A DNA stretch of 64,000 bases from OLB6 sp964467455 (GTDB lineage: Bacteria; Bacteroidota; Ignavibacteria; Kapaibacteriales; Kapaibacteriaceae), in NCBI GenBank assembly GCA_964467455.1, contig CAYXQJ010000002.1, positions 1 through 64,000 on the forward strand, read 5' to 3'. A model generated the notes under the pieces. It did no database searches. It worked only from the letters and a program-made list of their open reading frames with translations, and was not told where the DNA came from. A program made the translations under genes and the position numbers. Each line of letters starts with the position of its first letter. Position 1 is the stretch's first letter. Positions 56,124 to 64,000 of this stretch are shown piece after piece.

Positions 56124-57960
56124 ACTGCTCTTCCGGTAGGTAGCCCACTTCCTTGAATTGAATTCGGCCATCCTTGCCAAGGTAGAACTTGGTTGGAATA
56201 CCGGTAACGCCGTACTTACCGACAACGCTGTCGTCTTTATCGAGATAGACCGGGAAGGTCAACTTGGGATTCTTCTCAAGGAAACCTTTCACCAGACCTA
56301 CCCGGTCTTCCGTGCGTTCCCAGACGTTGACGATCGCAAACTGTACGTTCGGATGTTCGCGGTACTTTTCGTACAATCGCTGCAACGACGGGAAACTCTT
56401 CACGCATGGTCCGCACCATGTGGCCCAATAGTCAACGACCACGACCTTCCCCTTCATATCGGAAAGTTTTAGGGGGCGACCATCCAACGTCGTAAAGGTG
56501 CCATCGATCGGAAGTTGATTCAACATCTCCTTGCTCAGTCGTTCTACCAGCACTGAGCGTCCTTCGTCCATCAACTTTGCAAGTTGCGACTCCACCTTGG
56601 CAGAGTCAACACCAGCTGCGCGCCGAAGCGTGCGATATGTATCCATGACACCCTGCGTTGCAGCTCCGGCTTTGATGGCCTTTGTGGCTACCTCGATAGC
56701 ATCGTCGGACTTCCCTGTCGACGATAACGTTGCAACATACATGTCATAGGTGCCCTTGTCGGTCTGGCGTCCGCCAAGTTCAACGGAACGCGTGAAGGAT
56801 GCGAGAGCTTCAGCTGATTGTCCTTGAGCACGTTGGATGGCTCCTTTGACGAACCACAACAAACTGGACGAAATGCGTTGTTCTTCCTTCCACTCGATCG
56901 GTCCGACGTACGAAGGTCTACGTGAAGCGTCGGCAGCCGCAGCGAGGCCTTGTTCGATCAGTGCATAGGCCTTCGGACGCAGGGAATCACGCGCACCAAG
57001 GTAGTTGACGGCTTGGTAGTAGGTGATGGCCGAGAGTGCTGGTGTCTCCTGCAGAAAACGCACTAAGGGATCGAGGTTGCCCTGACGTGTTGTTGCGTTG
57101 ACAACGGCGTCGATCAGATTCTGCTTTGCGAAGGTGTTCGGATAGGCCTGCAAGTGTTTGATGACCTTATCGACGAAGATGTCAATATTGGCTGCTTGTG
57201 AAAGCTCTTCAAGTTTGGCTTGTTCTTCGGCCTTACTGCGCGGGAAACGCAGTGCGGCGTCTTGCACAATGCGGGCGGCTTCTTCCTGCCGACCCAACAC
57301 CTGATAGGCCTGCGACAAGGCAATGGCTTCCATTGGTGATGATGCCTGCATGGTCTTGCCGGTGATCTCGCGAAGTTTTGCTTGCGCTTCTTCCTGGCTG
57401 ATCTCCTGACTGTTGAGTTGCAACAAGACGAGGTTGACGGTTGCCGTCAGATTCCTCGGATGTGCCTTTACCTCTGATTCAAGCAACGTGCGTGATTCAT
57501 CAAGGTCTTGTTTACGTCGGCACTCGGCGGGCAACATTCCCAGATAGGTCATGGAAGCTTTCATGTTCGCCCCTTCCAACACACGACCGTTGGCATCGTG
57601 GACGTTGAAGGACCAGAGGTCGTCACCGTTCATGTCATATCGCACGCCGTCACCGACCTTGATCATCCCAAAGACGGCATCAGCCGGCAGCGTAAAAGAC
57701 CCTGCATGTTTTCCGCTTCGTTCAACAAGTTCGACGTCGTGCGCCACAGGTCCGTCACCATCTACGGTGAAGGTGAACACTACGGCATGGATCTTTTCCA
57801 CGCGCTCGATCCACGGTTCATCACCTTGCGACGGGCGGTATTCGATCTTGATCGACTCACCGACCTTGGGAGACATGGGAAGGATCGTGACAGTGCCCGC
57901 CAGCATGGAGGTCGCGGTCAGACTTAGGACGACAAGGAAGGAAATGGCCAACTGTTTCAT
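56077..57960 (-). CDS. TPR-containing thioredoxin-fold (TlpA-like) protein
   Basis: The 627-residue protein has a signal peptide (LAISFLVVLSLTATSMLAG), a beta-rich N-terminal domain, and TPR-like helices in the middle (residues about 150-470). A C-terminal TlpA-like thioredoxin domain carries WCGPC near residue 517, followed by IPTKFYLGKDG. It should act in the periplasm on thiols. The gene overlaps the SirB1-like gene upstream by 4 bp. Confidence 0.87.
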   Translation of the reverse strand: MKQLAISFLVVLSLTATSMLAGTVTILPMSPKVGESIKIEYRPSQGDEPWIERVEKIHAVVFTFTVDGDGPVAHDVELVERSGKHAGSFTLPADAVFGMIKVGDGVRYDMNGDDLWSFNVHDANGRVLEGANMKASMTYLGMLPAECRRKQDLDESRTLLESEVKAHPRNLTATVNLVLLQLNSQEISQEEAQAKLREITGKTMQASSPMEAIALSQAYQVLGRQEEAARIVQDAALRFPRSKAEEQAKLEELSQAANIDIFVDKVIKHLQAYPNTFAKQNLIDAVVNATTRQGNLDPLVRFLQETPALSAITYYQAVNYLGARDSLRPKAYALIEQGLAAAADASRRPSYVGPIEWKEEQRISSSLLWFVKGAIQRAQGQSAEALASFTRSVELGGRQTDKGTYDMYVATLSSTGKSDDAIEVATKAIKAGAATQGVMDTYRTLRRAAGVDSAKVESQLAKLMDEGRSVLVERLSKEMLNQLPIDGTFTTLDGRPLKLSDMKGKVVVVDYWATWCGPCVKSFPSLQRLYEKYREHPNVQFAIVNVWERTEDRVGLVKGFLEKNPKLTFPVYLDKDDSVVGKYGVTGIPTKFYLGKDGRIQFKEVGYLPEEQFIEEATNKIEVLLAQ

Positions 57961-58814
57961 GATGGATCTATCGTAGGATTGTGTTCCAAGGAGGCTAATG
58001 CTACCCTTAACGATTCGGCCTCCACCTCTGCCTGACGGCGGGTAAAGGATCGTTCAAGGTTGCGCATCATGCGCATGATGATATAAATGTTCGATGTTGG
58101 TTTTAGGAGGTCGTGGCTGGGCTCAAGATCCGGAAGACTGAGGAACCGACCATGGTGAAATGGGTCGATGAACACGTCGAGTGCCGGACAATACAAGATA
58201 AAATGGGCTGGCAGGCCGATACCTTTGAGATCAAGCCCAACGCGTTCAGCAAGTAACAATTCAATGACCGACAGTGCGATCGGGCTGCCGATCTTACGCT
58301 CGACCACGTTGAAGACATTGTTGTTGCGTGGATCATAAAAATCCTTGAAGGCCCCTTGCAGGCCCTCTTCTTCATACAGCACCGAATGCACAGACAGAAG
58401 GTGCGTGAGGTCGACCGCTGGCGACATGGCAATGAACTCTTCGTGTACGCGCAATGCCAATTCGTCAAGATAATCGCTAACACGCCGGCTGTCTGACGAC
58501 GGATCGCTGAATCGATCCAAGAGGCTGATCGCCACTTCAAGGTCGACATCTTTTCCCGATGCCTGATGGCCGCGGATCAACGCCACGAGTTGATCCAATG
58601 GCTGCGTCTTGAGGACGGTGATGATCGTTTCCAGTCGCCCCTTAACCCGAGGATCCTCTGTGCTGCGAAGCAACTCACTGCACGGTACGAGTACATCTGG
58701 TCCGAGAGACTTGATCCGCTCTTCCACCGCCGCATACACCTCTTCATCCGGATCGTCGATCAGGCGAAGCAACACATCGATCGTCTGTTCACCGGACAAG
58801 ACGATATCCTCCAT
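57957..58814 (-). CDS. SirB1-like transglutaminase-type protein
   Basis: The 285-residue protein has helical N-terminal repeats and the SirB1/transglutaminase-like core (YDPRNNNVFNVVERKIGSPI, GIGLPAHFILYCP, VFIDPFHHGRFL). The usual transglutaminase Cys is not evident, so activity is doubtful. The start at 58814 lies 26 bp inside the SDR gene; the upstream extension to 58859 is weaker. Function is unknown. Confidence 0.75.
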   Translation of the reverse strand: MEDIVLSGEQTIDVLLRLIDDPDEEVYAAVEERIKSLGPDVLVPCSELLRSTEDPRVKGRLETIITVLKTQPLDQLVALIRGHQASGKDVDLEVAISLLDRFSDPSSDSRRVSDYLDELALRVHEEFIAMSPAVDLTHLLSVHSVLYEEEGLQGAFKDFYDPRNNNVFNVVERKIGSPIALSVIELLLAERVGLDLKGIGLPAHFILYCPALDVFIDPFHHGRFLSLPDLEPSHDLLKPTSNIYIIMRMMRNLERSFTRRQAEVEAESLRVALASLEHNPTIDPS

Positions 58815-59520
58815 CCACGGTGAGCAACTGCCCCGTAATGTACGGTGTACACGTGGCAAAGAACATCACAGCATCGAACACATCATCGGGTGTGCCGTAT
58901 CGTCCCATCGGAATACGTTCTACCGACGCGACGGCGGAATCGGCTGTCGATGGTTCATCCGGCATGACGATGGCGCCCGGGGCAACGGTATTGACCGAGA
59001 TCGACGGCGCAAGGGAGCGAGCCAGGGTCTGCACCAACGTGACCAACGCCGATTTGCTGACGTTGTAGTCGATCCTGTCCTTCCATACCTCTACGGCACC
59101 AATCGAGCTGATGGCGATGATGCGACCAACCTGCCCCTTACCGAGTGTGGCATGATACGATCTGGCAAGCGTCAGTAGTGGCGTAGTATTCACATCTAGC
59201 GTTGCACGAAACGCCGACGTATCCAACTCGCTGATGCTCCGTCGGTCCGGAAAGATGCCGGCATTGCTGACGATCACATCGGGTGTTCCCAAGGTCTCCG
59301 TGAGACGATGCACCGCGTGTGACAACTCATCGTCATTGGCAACATCGCAACGCTTCATGTCGGCCCGCACGCCAAAGGCCTGAAGATCACTCAGCGTTTG
59401 GATCGCCGCCTCTGATGAGGTATGATACGTGAAGCCGACGTCCCATCCACGACGTGCGAAGTTGAGCGCCAGATGTCTGCCGATGCGTCGTGCTCCTCCG
59501 GTGATGAAGACGATGGGCAC
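58789..59520 (-). CDS. Short-chain dehydrogenase/reductase (pteridine-reductase-like)
   Basis: This 243-residue SDR begins ITGGARRIGRHLAL; the RR after GGA is typical of pteridine reductase and FolM-type enzymes. NAG is present (VSNAGIFPD), with active-site S-x-Y-x-K (ISSIGAVEV, DYNVSKSAL) and the C-terminal GQLLTVDGGYRL. It could reduce a pterin made by PTPS and folE at 17601-18763, which is inference. It starts with GTG, supported by GGAGG five bases before, and abuts the ygfZ stop. Confidence 0.85.
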   Translation of the reverse strand: MPIVFITGGARRIGRHLALNFARRGWDVGFTYHTSSEAAIQTLSDLQAFGVRADMKRCDVANDDELSHAVHRLTETLGTPDVIVSNAGIFPDRRSISELDTSAFRATLDVNTTPLLTLARSYHATLGKGQVGRIIAISSIGAVEVWKDRIDYNVSKSALVTLVQTLARSLAPSISVNTVAPGAIVMPDEPSTADSAVASVERIPMGRYGTPDDVFDAVMFFATCTPYITGQLLTVDGGYRLVR

Positions 59521-60519
59521 CTACACCTCCATGGGGAGCAACTGTTGAACCGCATCGACCTCTTCGCCGGCATGTCGAACCTTCAAGCGTGTGCCGGCAT
59601 TCGCATGTTCACCGCGAACGTAGCCGAGACCACACCACTCGTCGCCTGCTATCGTCGGTACCACGCTGGTCATCTTTCCGATCACGGCACCGTCGACGAC
59701 GATCTCATCTCCTTCGCCGATCTCATGTGAGGATCGAATACCCATGATCCGCTGCTTGACCTTGTTGTAGCTGTCCAATCGAGCGACGACCTCTTGACCG
59801 ATGTAGCATCCTTTGCTGAAGGATGTCAGATGAAGCAGACCGGCCTCAAGAGGGTTGTAGGCATCCGACCATTCATGGCCGATCTTGCCCATGCCGCCGA
59901 TCACGCGTAAGAACTCTGCTTCTGGTCCGTTGAGGTGCGGGATGTTCTCTTCCGACGCGGTCAGTAGTGAACGGATCTCATCAAGGCTGCCGATCGGACC
60001 GAACAACAAATACGACAGTTCTACCACGGACGGCATCCGCACGATAGAGAACCCCGATGTACCCACGGAACTCCAGTGGTGGAGTGGAAGCGTTGAAACA
60101 TCAACTTCCGAGAGTTCCCTGACCACATCAGCAGCCCGTGGACCACAGATCTCGATCATGTCCATTGTGGACGAGTTATCCTTGAGACGAACATCATCCA
60201 TGATGATGTACTTCTTCAACCAGGTCACGATCTGCTGACCTGTCCCGACAGATCCAAGGATCAAGGTCGCGTCTTCGCCATGCAGCAACGTCAACACATC
60301 AATGATGCGCGCTTTTTCTGTCAGCAACACGGTACCTTTGCCTTGTCCGGGCTTCATGCCGGTGAGATCGTTCGTCGAAAGTCGGTGCAAGAGGTCAACT
60401 CGATCCGACCCCGTGGCTGTAACAACGGCCTGGCCCGTCCGGTCCACCCAGGCACAGGATGTCCTAGCGGAACGGATCACATCCGGACGACGTTCCAAAA
60501 CTCGTGGTGATTCAGTCAT
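59521..60519 (-). CDS. ygfZ: Folate-binding YgfZ/GcvT-like protein
   Basis: YgfZ helps make or repair iron-sulfur clusters using folate. The 332-residue protein has the signature KGCYIGQEVVARLDS near residue 235 and the GcvT-like fold N-terminally (DLLHRLSTNDLTGMKPGQGK). It is the first gene of the minus-strand run ygfZ-SDR-SirB1-like-TPR-thioredoxin; the SDR GTG follows its stop directly. It is divergent from the subtilase with 11 bp between starts, and no -7 box was seen there. Confidence 0.9.
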   Translation of the reverse strand: MTESPRVLERRPDVIRSARTSCAWVDRTGQAVVTATGSDRVDLLHRLSTNDLTGMKPGQGKGTVLLTEKARIIDVLTLLHGEDATLILGSVGTGQQIVTWLKKYIIMDDVRLKDNSSTMDMIEICGPRAADVVRELSEVDVSTLPLHHWSSVGTSGFSIVRMPSVVELSYLLFGPIGSLDEIRSLLTASEENIPHLNGPEAEFLRVIGGMGKIGHEWSDAYNPLEAGLLHLTSFSKGCYIGQEVVARLDSYNKVKQRIMGIRSSHEIGEGDEIVVDGAVIGKMTSVVPTIAGDEWCGLGYVRGEHANAGTRLKVRHAGEEVDAVQQLLPMEV

Positions 60520-60530
60520 TGAATAAGGAT

Positions 60531-62444
60531 ATGACAGGTTTTACAGTGCGACGAAACTACGGACATTCAGCGGTGTGCTTGATGATCCTCCTGCTGACGA
60601 TCAACATCCGAGCGCAGTTTAGTCCGCATCGGGTCACGTTCGTCGACAAAGGACCAGAGACCTTTGTCCCCGGCTCCCCGATCTATGAATCCACACTCTC
60701 CACCTTTCATCCCAAGGCCCTTCAACGTCGGGCTCTCGTCGGGCGTTCCCCACTCTTGGACTCGCTTGACCAGCCCCTGCATGCTGACTATCTCTCTGAA
60801 CTCCAGGCCCTCGGCATCACTCCGATCTGTGAGATCCGCTGGCGCAATTGTATCGTAGCCGATATCGATTCACTCACGGCCTCGCAACTTCGCACCTTAC
60901 CCTTCATTGCATCGGTCACGTCCACCAGCCTTGTGGCCTACCCTCTCACCATCAACGATTGCTCCGCCCCCTCCTATGGAGCGTCGGCAGACATGCATAT
61001 GCTCATGAACAGCATGCCACTCCATAATGTGGGCGTCTATGGTAAGGGGGCGATCATTGCGCTTATCGACAATGGATTCCGATGGCAAAAGGCAACAGCG
61101 TTGCAGCATGTCGACGTCGTCGGCACGTACGACGCGATCTACAACGACTCGATCGTGAGTAATGAACCGGGAGATCCCGGCAATCAAGATGGGCACGGAA
61201 CACTTGTATTGAGTGTGGTGGGTGGATGGCAGCAAGATCAACTCATCGGCGTTGCGCCCCATGCTTCATTCCTTCTCGCAAAGAGTGAAGACATGCGGTA
61301 TGAGCGACGCATCGAAGAGGATCTTTACTGTGCTGCTGTGGAGTGGGCCGAACGCAACGGCGCCGATGTGATCTCTTCGTCGCTTGGATATTACGCTTTT
61401 GACCGGATGGAAGAGCCGATGGACTACGCGTGGCTTGACGGAAAGACCACCTTCTGCTCCAAGGCCGTCAACGATGCCGTGGCACGCGGCGTGATCTGCA
61501 TCACCGCCGCCGGCAACTCCGGTCCGTCGGACAGCACCATCATTGTGCCGGCCGACGCCGATAGTGTGATCACCGTGGGCGCTTCACTGCGGTCGCGACA
61601 GTCTTGGCCACAATCGTCCATGGGCCCCACGGCTGACGGACGCACGAAGCCCGATCTGGGCGTCCTCGGTGCCGGTGTCCGCGCCCAAGGACCCGAAGAT
61701 GCCATCATTTCTGCCTCTGGGACAAGCATGGCCACACCACAAGTGGCCGGGATCGGCGCACTGTTGCGCCAACTGTACCCCGACGTGCCGACGTGGCGCA
61801 TCCGCTCAGCGTTGTATGGATCCTGCAGTCGTAGTGAACCGGAAGACACAACGCTCGGCAGAGGTGTTCCGGATGTAGCGCAAACGGCCCGCGATCTGGG
61901 CGACACGGAAGGACCCGGCATCGGGCCACCGTCGATCCTCGAAGTCGCATCCGTCAAGCGCGTCATGGCCGGCATCTTCACCAACGGTACTGCGGCCGTA
62001 AGTCTTACCCTGAAGGGTGTCGAGGCATCGCCACTCGTCATGCGCAAGCTCGTCGACGATTGGCACACCGTCGACGTCCCTTGGGAACTCTTCAACAACG
62101 ATACCTTGGACGCACGGATCTCGGCCATGGTCAATGGCCGTCAGCGATCGTATCCCTCCGACACCACGTGGTTCCCACTCGTGAAGTCACACTCCTCCAT
62201 CGCCTGCGGAGCACGCCTCCCCGGCACCATCACCACCGTCCACGAACCACCAACCACCAACCACCCAACCACCAACCACCCAACCACCAACAACACCATC
62301 TTTGTGGTCCAAACGTCTACGGGCGCCGTCCTGTACGAGGGAGATCCTGACGGCATCCCCACATCAACGCTCTCGGCGGGACACTATCTGATCATTTCTC
62401 GCACAAGTGCCGGACCCCAGGTTCGACCGCTCGTGGTGTTGTAG
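60531..62444 (+). CDS. Secreted subtilisin-like serine protease (S8) with Pro/Thr linker
   Basis: The 637-residue protein has a signal peptide (SAVCLMILLLTINIRAQ), then an inhibitor-like or N-terminal region. The catalytic triad is Asp near 179 (LIDNGF), His near 220 (GNQDGHGTLVLS) and Ser near 396 (SASGTSMATPQVAG), with the oxyanion Asn in ITAAGNSGPSD. A linker of repeated PTTNH units leads to a C-terminal domain (FVVQTSTGAVLYEG ... HYLIISR), a possible T9SS-like end. The start ATG 60531 has AAGG two bases upstream; starts at 60504 and other codons are possible. Confidence 0.9.
   Translation: MTGFTVRRNYGHSAVCLMILLLTINIRAQFSPHRVTFVDKGPETFVPGSPIYESTLSTFHPKALQRRALVGRSPLLDSLDQPLHADYLSELQALGITPICEIRWRNCIVADIDSLTASQLRTLPFIASVTSTSLVAYPLTINDCSAPSYGASADMHMLMNSMPLHNVGVYGKGAIIALIDNGFRWQKATALQHVDVVGTYDAIYNDSIVSNEPGDPGNQDGHGTLVLSVVGGWQQDQLIGVAPHASFLLAKSEDMRYERRIEEDLYCAAVEWAERNGADVISSSLGYYAFDRMEEPMDYAWLDGKTTFCSKAVNDAVARGVICITAAGNSGPSDSTIIVPADADSVITVGASLRSRQSWPQSSMGPTADGRTKPDLGVLGAGVRAQGPEDAIISASGTSMATPQVAGIGALLRQLYPDVPTWRIRSALYGSCSRSEPEDTTLGRGVPDVAQTARDLGDTEGPGIGPPSILEVASVKRVMAGIFTNGTAAVSLTLKGVEASPLVMRKLVDDWHTVDVPWELFNNDTLDARISAMVNGRQRSYPSDTTWFPLVKSHSSIACGARLPGTITTVHEPPTTNHPTTNHPTTNNTIFVVQTSTGAVLYEGDPDGIPTSTLSAGHYLIISRTSAGPQVRPLVVL
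62245..62295. repeat. Short tandem repeat encoding PTTNH units
   Basis: Roughly two full 15-bp units of AACCACCCAACCACC, preceded by a copy missing one C and followed by a partial unit, encode the linker PTTNHPTTNHPTTNN of the subtilase. Because the unit is 15 bp, unit number changes keep the frame. Confidence 0.8.
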
Positions 62445-62453
62445 GGGGCAGGC

Positions 62454-63083
62454 ATGTCGCACATACTCGTGACCGGAGCAACCGGCGGCCTTGGCGTTGC
62501 CGTGGTTGTTGAACTACAACGGCGCGGCTGGAACGTCTATGGTGCGTCCCGTGCCGATGGTGACCTGACGGTGCCCGAACACGCACACGAGCTTATCCAC
62601 AAGGTGGGGAAAACCCTGTCGGGCGTTGTTCATTTGTCAGGCGGAATTGCGGCAGGCAAGTCGTTGGAAGAACAGGCAGTAGACGAGATCGATCTCATGT
62701 ATTCTCTCAATCTTTTCACCACGGTGAATATCCTGCGTGCAGCACTGCCAACGCTTAAGGCCAACTCCGGCTCGATCGTGACCATCGGGGCACAGGCCGT
62801 GCTTCATCCGGTGCCCAACCGCGCAGCGTATGCGTCAGCGAAGGCGGCGGTCGTAGCGCTTACCCAGGCCATCGCCGAGGAGGGACGCCCATTTGGCGTG
62901 CGTGCGAATGTGATCCTGCCAAGTATCATCAAGACTGAGGCCAACCTGGCCTGGGCTTCGGAGGACGAGGCCACAGGGTGGCCAACGCCGAAATCCATCG
63001 CCAACACGATCGCTGACCTTGTGGACCCCGCCTGCGGTATCAGCGGCGCCATCATCCCCATGTTTGGAACCATTCCCTACTGA
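62454..63083 (+). CDS. Short-chain dehydrogenase/reductase
   Basis: This 209-residue SDR has VTGATGGLGVAVVVEL at the N-terminus, the active-site Tyr/Lys pair (YASAKAAVVAL), and an IPMFGTIPY end. The usual NAG motif is replaced by HLSGGIAAGK, and the substrate is not clear. It follows the subtilase by 9 bp, with the GGGGGCAGG preceding the ATG likely acting as its ribosome site. It ends 2 bp before the ABC exporter. Confidence 0.85.
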   Translation: MSHILVTGATGGLGVAVVVELQRRGWNVYGASRADGDLTVPEHAHELIHKVGKTLSGVVHLSGGIAAGKSLEEQAVDEIDLMYSLNLFTTVNILRAALPTLKANSGSIVTIGAQAVLHPVPNRAAYASAKAAVVALTQAIAEEGRPFGVRANVILPSIIKTEANLAWASEDEATGWPTPKSIANTIADLVDPACGISGAIIPMFGTIPY

Positions 63084-63085
63084 TC

Positions 63086-64000
63086 GTGAACAACCTACGA
63101 TTCCTACTGGGCTACTATCGCCCCTATGCCGGTAGAATGATCACGGCGCTGATCTTCATGTTGCCGGGAACGAGCATCAGCTTGGTGTTTCCTGCGCTCA
63201 CTGGTGATCTTGTCGATTCGATCGTCAAGACCGCATCCACCGATGTGCTGATGAGGACGGGAATGCTCTTCCTCGGTCTCCTCACGGTACAGGCCGTGAT
63301 CGGATATCTGGTAAGCGTAACAACATCGAGAACAACGGAGCAAGTGATCGCCAGACTCCGCGAGGACCTTTTCACGCATATCATCCGTCTTCCCCTTTCC
63401 GTGTTGTCACAACGCAGGGTTGGTGAACTCTCATCGCGTCTCTCCAGTGACCTCACGCAGATCCAGGAGACATTCTCCTTCTCGATCCTGCACATGCTTC
63501 GACAGCTGATCTTTCTCGTCGGTTCGATCGTCATCATCGTAAGTACCAGTCTGCCCCTTACCATCCCTATTCTGGCCGGAACACCGGTGATCGTGGCGAT
63601 CGCCGTGGTCATCGGTAGAAGGATCCGAAAATTGAGTACGCAGACGCAAGATGCGCTGGCACAGACAGCAACGATCGTTGAGGAGTCCTTGCAGTCGATC
63701 GCAGCCGTCAAGTCCTACGTGCAAGAGAGTACCGAGACCATTCGGTATCGCGATGCCTTGGCCGAAAACGTCCGACTCGCGATCAAGGGTGCACGTTTGC
63801 GCGCGGTCTTCGTCACCTTCATCATCTTCACCATCTTTGGCGGTATCGCCGCGGTGATCTTATACGGGGCAAACATGGTGGCCACGGGCGCCGTCACCAT
63901 GGGCGAGCTGTTGAGCTTCCTCATGTACGCCATGTTCGTGGGTGGTGCACTCGGCAGTTTTGCCGAGCTTGTAAGCCAGATCCAACGATCTCTCGGGGCG
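63086..64000 (+). CDS. ABC exporter transmembrane domain (MsbA-like), cut by the window edge
   Basis: The reading frame runs without stop from a GTG at 63086 to the right edge (305 codons). Translation shows a type I exporter transmembrane domain: an N-terminal helix (MITALIFML), a cytoplasmic loop LREDLFTHIIRLPLSVLSQRRVGELSSRL, which resembles the MsbA coupling region, and further helices (IVIIVSTSLPLTIPILAG; AVFVTFIIFTIFGGIAAVIL). The nucleotide-binding domain would lie beyond the edge. It follows the SDR stop by 2 bp. Confidence 0.9.
   Translation, partial: MNNLRFLLGYYRPYAGRMITALIFMLPGTSISLVFPALTGDLVDSIVKTASTDVLMRTGMLFLGLLTVQAVIGYLVSVTTSRTTEQVIARLREDLFTHIIRLPLSVLSQRRVGELSSRLSSDLTQIQETFSFSILHMLRQLIFLVGSIVIIVSTSLPLTIPILAGTPVIVAIAVVIGRRIRKLSTQTQDALAQTATIVEESLQSIAAVKSYVQESTETIRYRDALAENVRLAIKGARLRAVFVTFIIFTIFGGIAAVILYGANMVATGAVTMGELLSFLMYAMFVGGALGSFAELVSQIQRSLGA

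Noticed and set aside
62245..62295. CRISPR-like spacing of CCAACCACC repeats
   Set aside because: The units are 15 bp, in frame inside a protease gene and have no spacers, so this is a linker repeat.

Overview
The window is densely packed chromosomal DNA, GC roughly in the mid-50s percent by eye, from a Gram-negative member of the Bacteroidota/Chlorobiota/Kapabacteria (FCB) group. The evidence is a set of TAnnTTTG promoter boxes of the Bacteroidota type in the short gaps before genes, an LptD/LolB-like outer-membrane pair, a TonB receptor with a DUF4249-type lipoprotein, and several large secreted proteins whose ends resemble type IX secretion (T9SS) sorting domains. I place it in the FCB group with good confidence; the Kapabacteria/Chlorobi side is a guess. 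No tRNA, rRNA, CRISPR array, transposase or phage module was seen, and no gene-free stretch exceeds 300 bases.

Layout. 1-8444: an 8-bp tandem repeat, a small membrane protein, mfd-tsaB, a di-heme peroxidase, purB and a cytochrome c/FG-GAP protein. 8368-18763 (minus strand): twelve tightly spaced or overlapping genes running from pterin synthesis (PTPS, folE) through rnhB, a Na+/solute symporter, a CDP-alcohol phosphatidyltransferase and ftsY, then two unrecognised membrane proteins and four secreted surface proteins (three fibre-like, one glycine-rich). 18838-29674 (plus): LolB-like protein, lptD, glmS, meaB, an M24 peptidase, a TPR protein and an M3 peptidase. 29788-37850: two giant secreted multidomain proteins separated by a strong terminator hairpin that touches the start of the second. 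37901-44920 (plus): an SDR epimerase, penicillin acylase, pepA, and an ECF sigma/anti-sigma/thioredoxin operon. 44929-49312: deoA facing trmH with only 13 bp between them, a class V aminotransferase, and an RdgB-carboxymuconolactone decarboxylase fusion. 49317-52483 (minus): TonB receptor and DUF4249-type lipoprotein. 52624-56123 (plus): ferredoxin, amidohydrolase, ATP-grasp-like protein, PspC. 56077-60519 (minus): YgfZ, pteridine-reductase-like SDR, SirB1-like protein, TPR-thioredoxin. 60531-64000 (plus): secreted subtilase, SDR, and an ABC exporter cut by the window edge.

The strongest unexplained signal is a short DNA word, AGGGGGC. I count 31 copies by hand, on both strands and in several reading frames, while other GGGGGC words are almost absent (3). 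It behaves like a genome-wide DNA signal (Chi-, KOPS- or uptake-like) rather than a coding feature. Other points of interest are near-leaderless promoters at mfd and trmH, the RdgB-CMD fusion, the surface-fibre operon with a shared C-terminal module, the terminator abutting a giant gene, and short tandem repeats that could drive phase variation.
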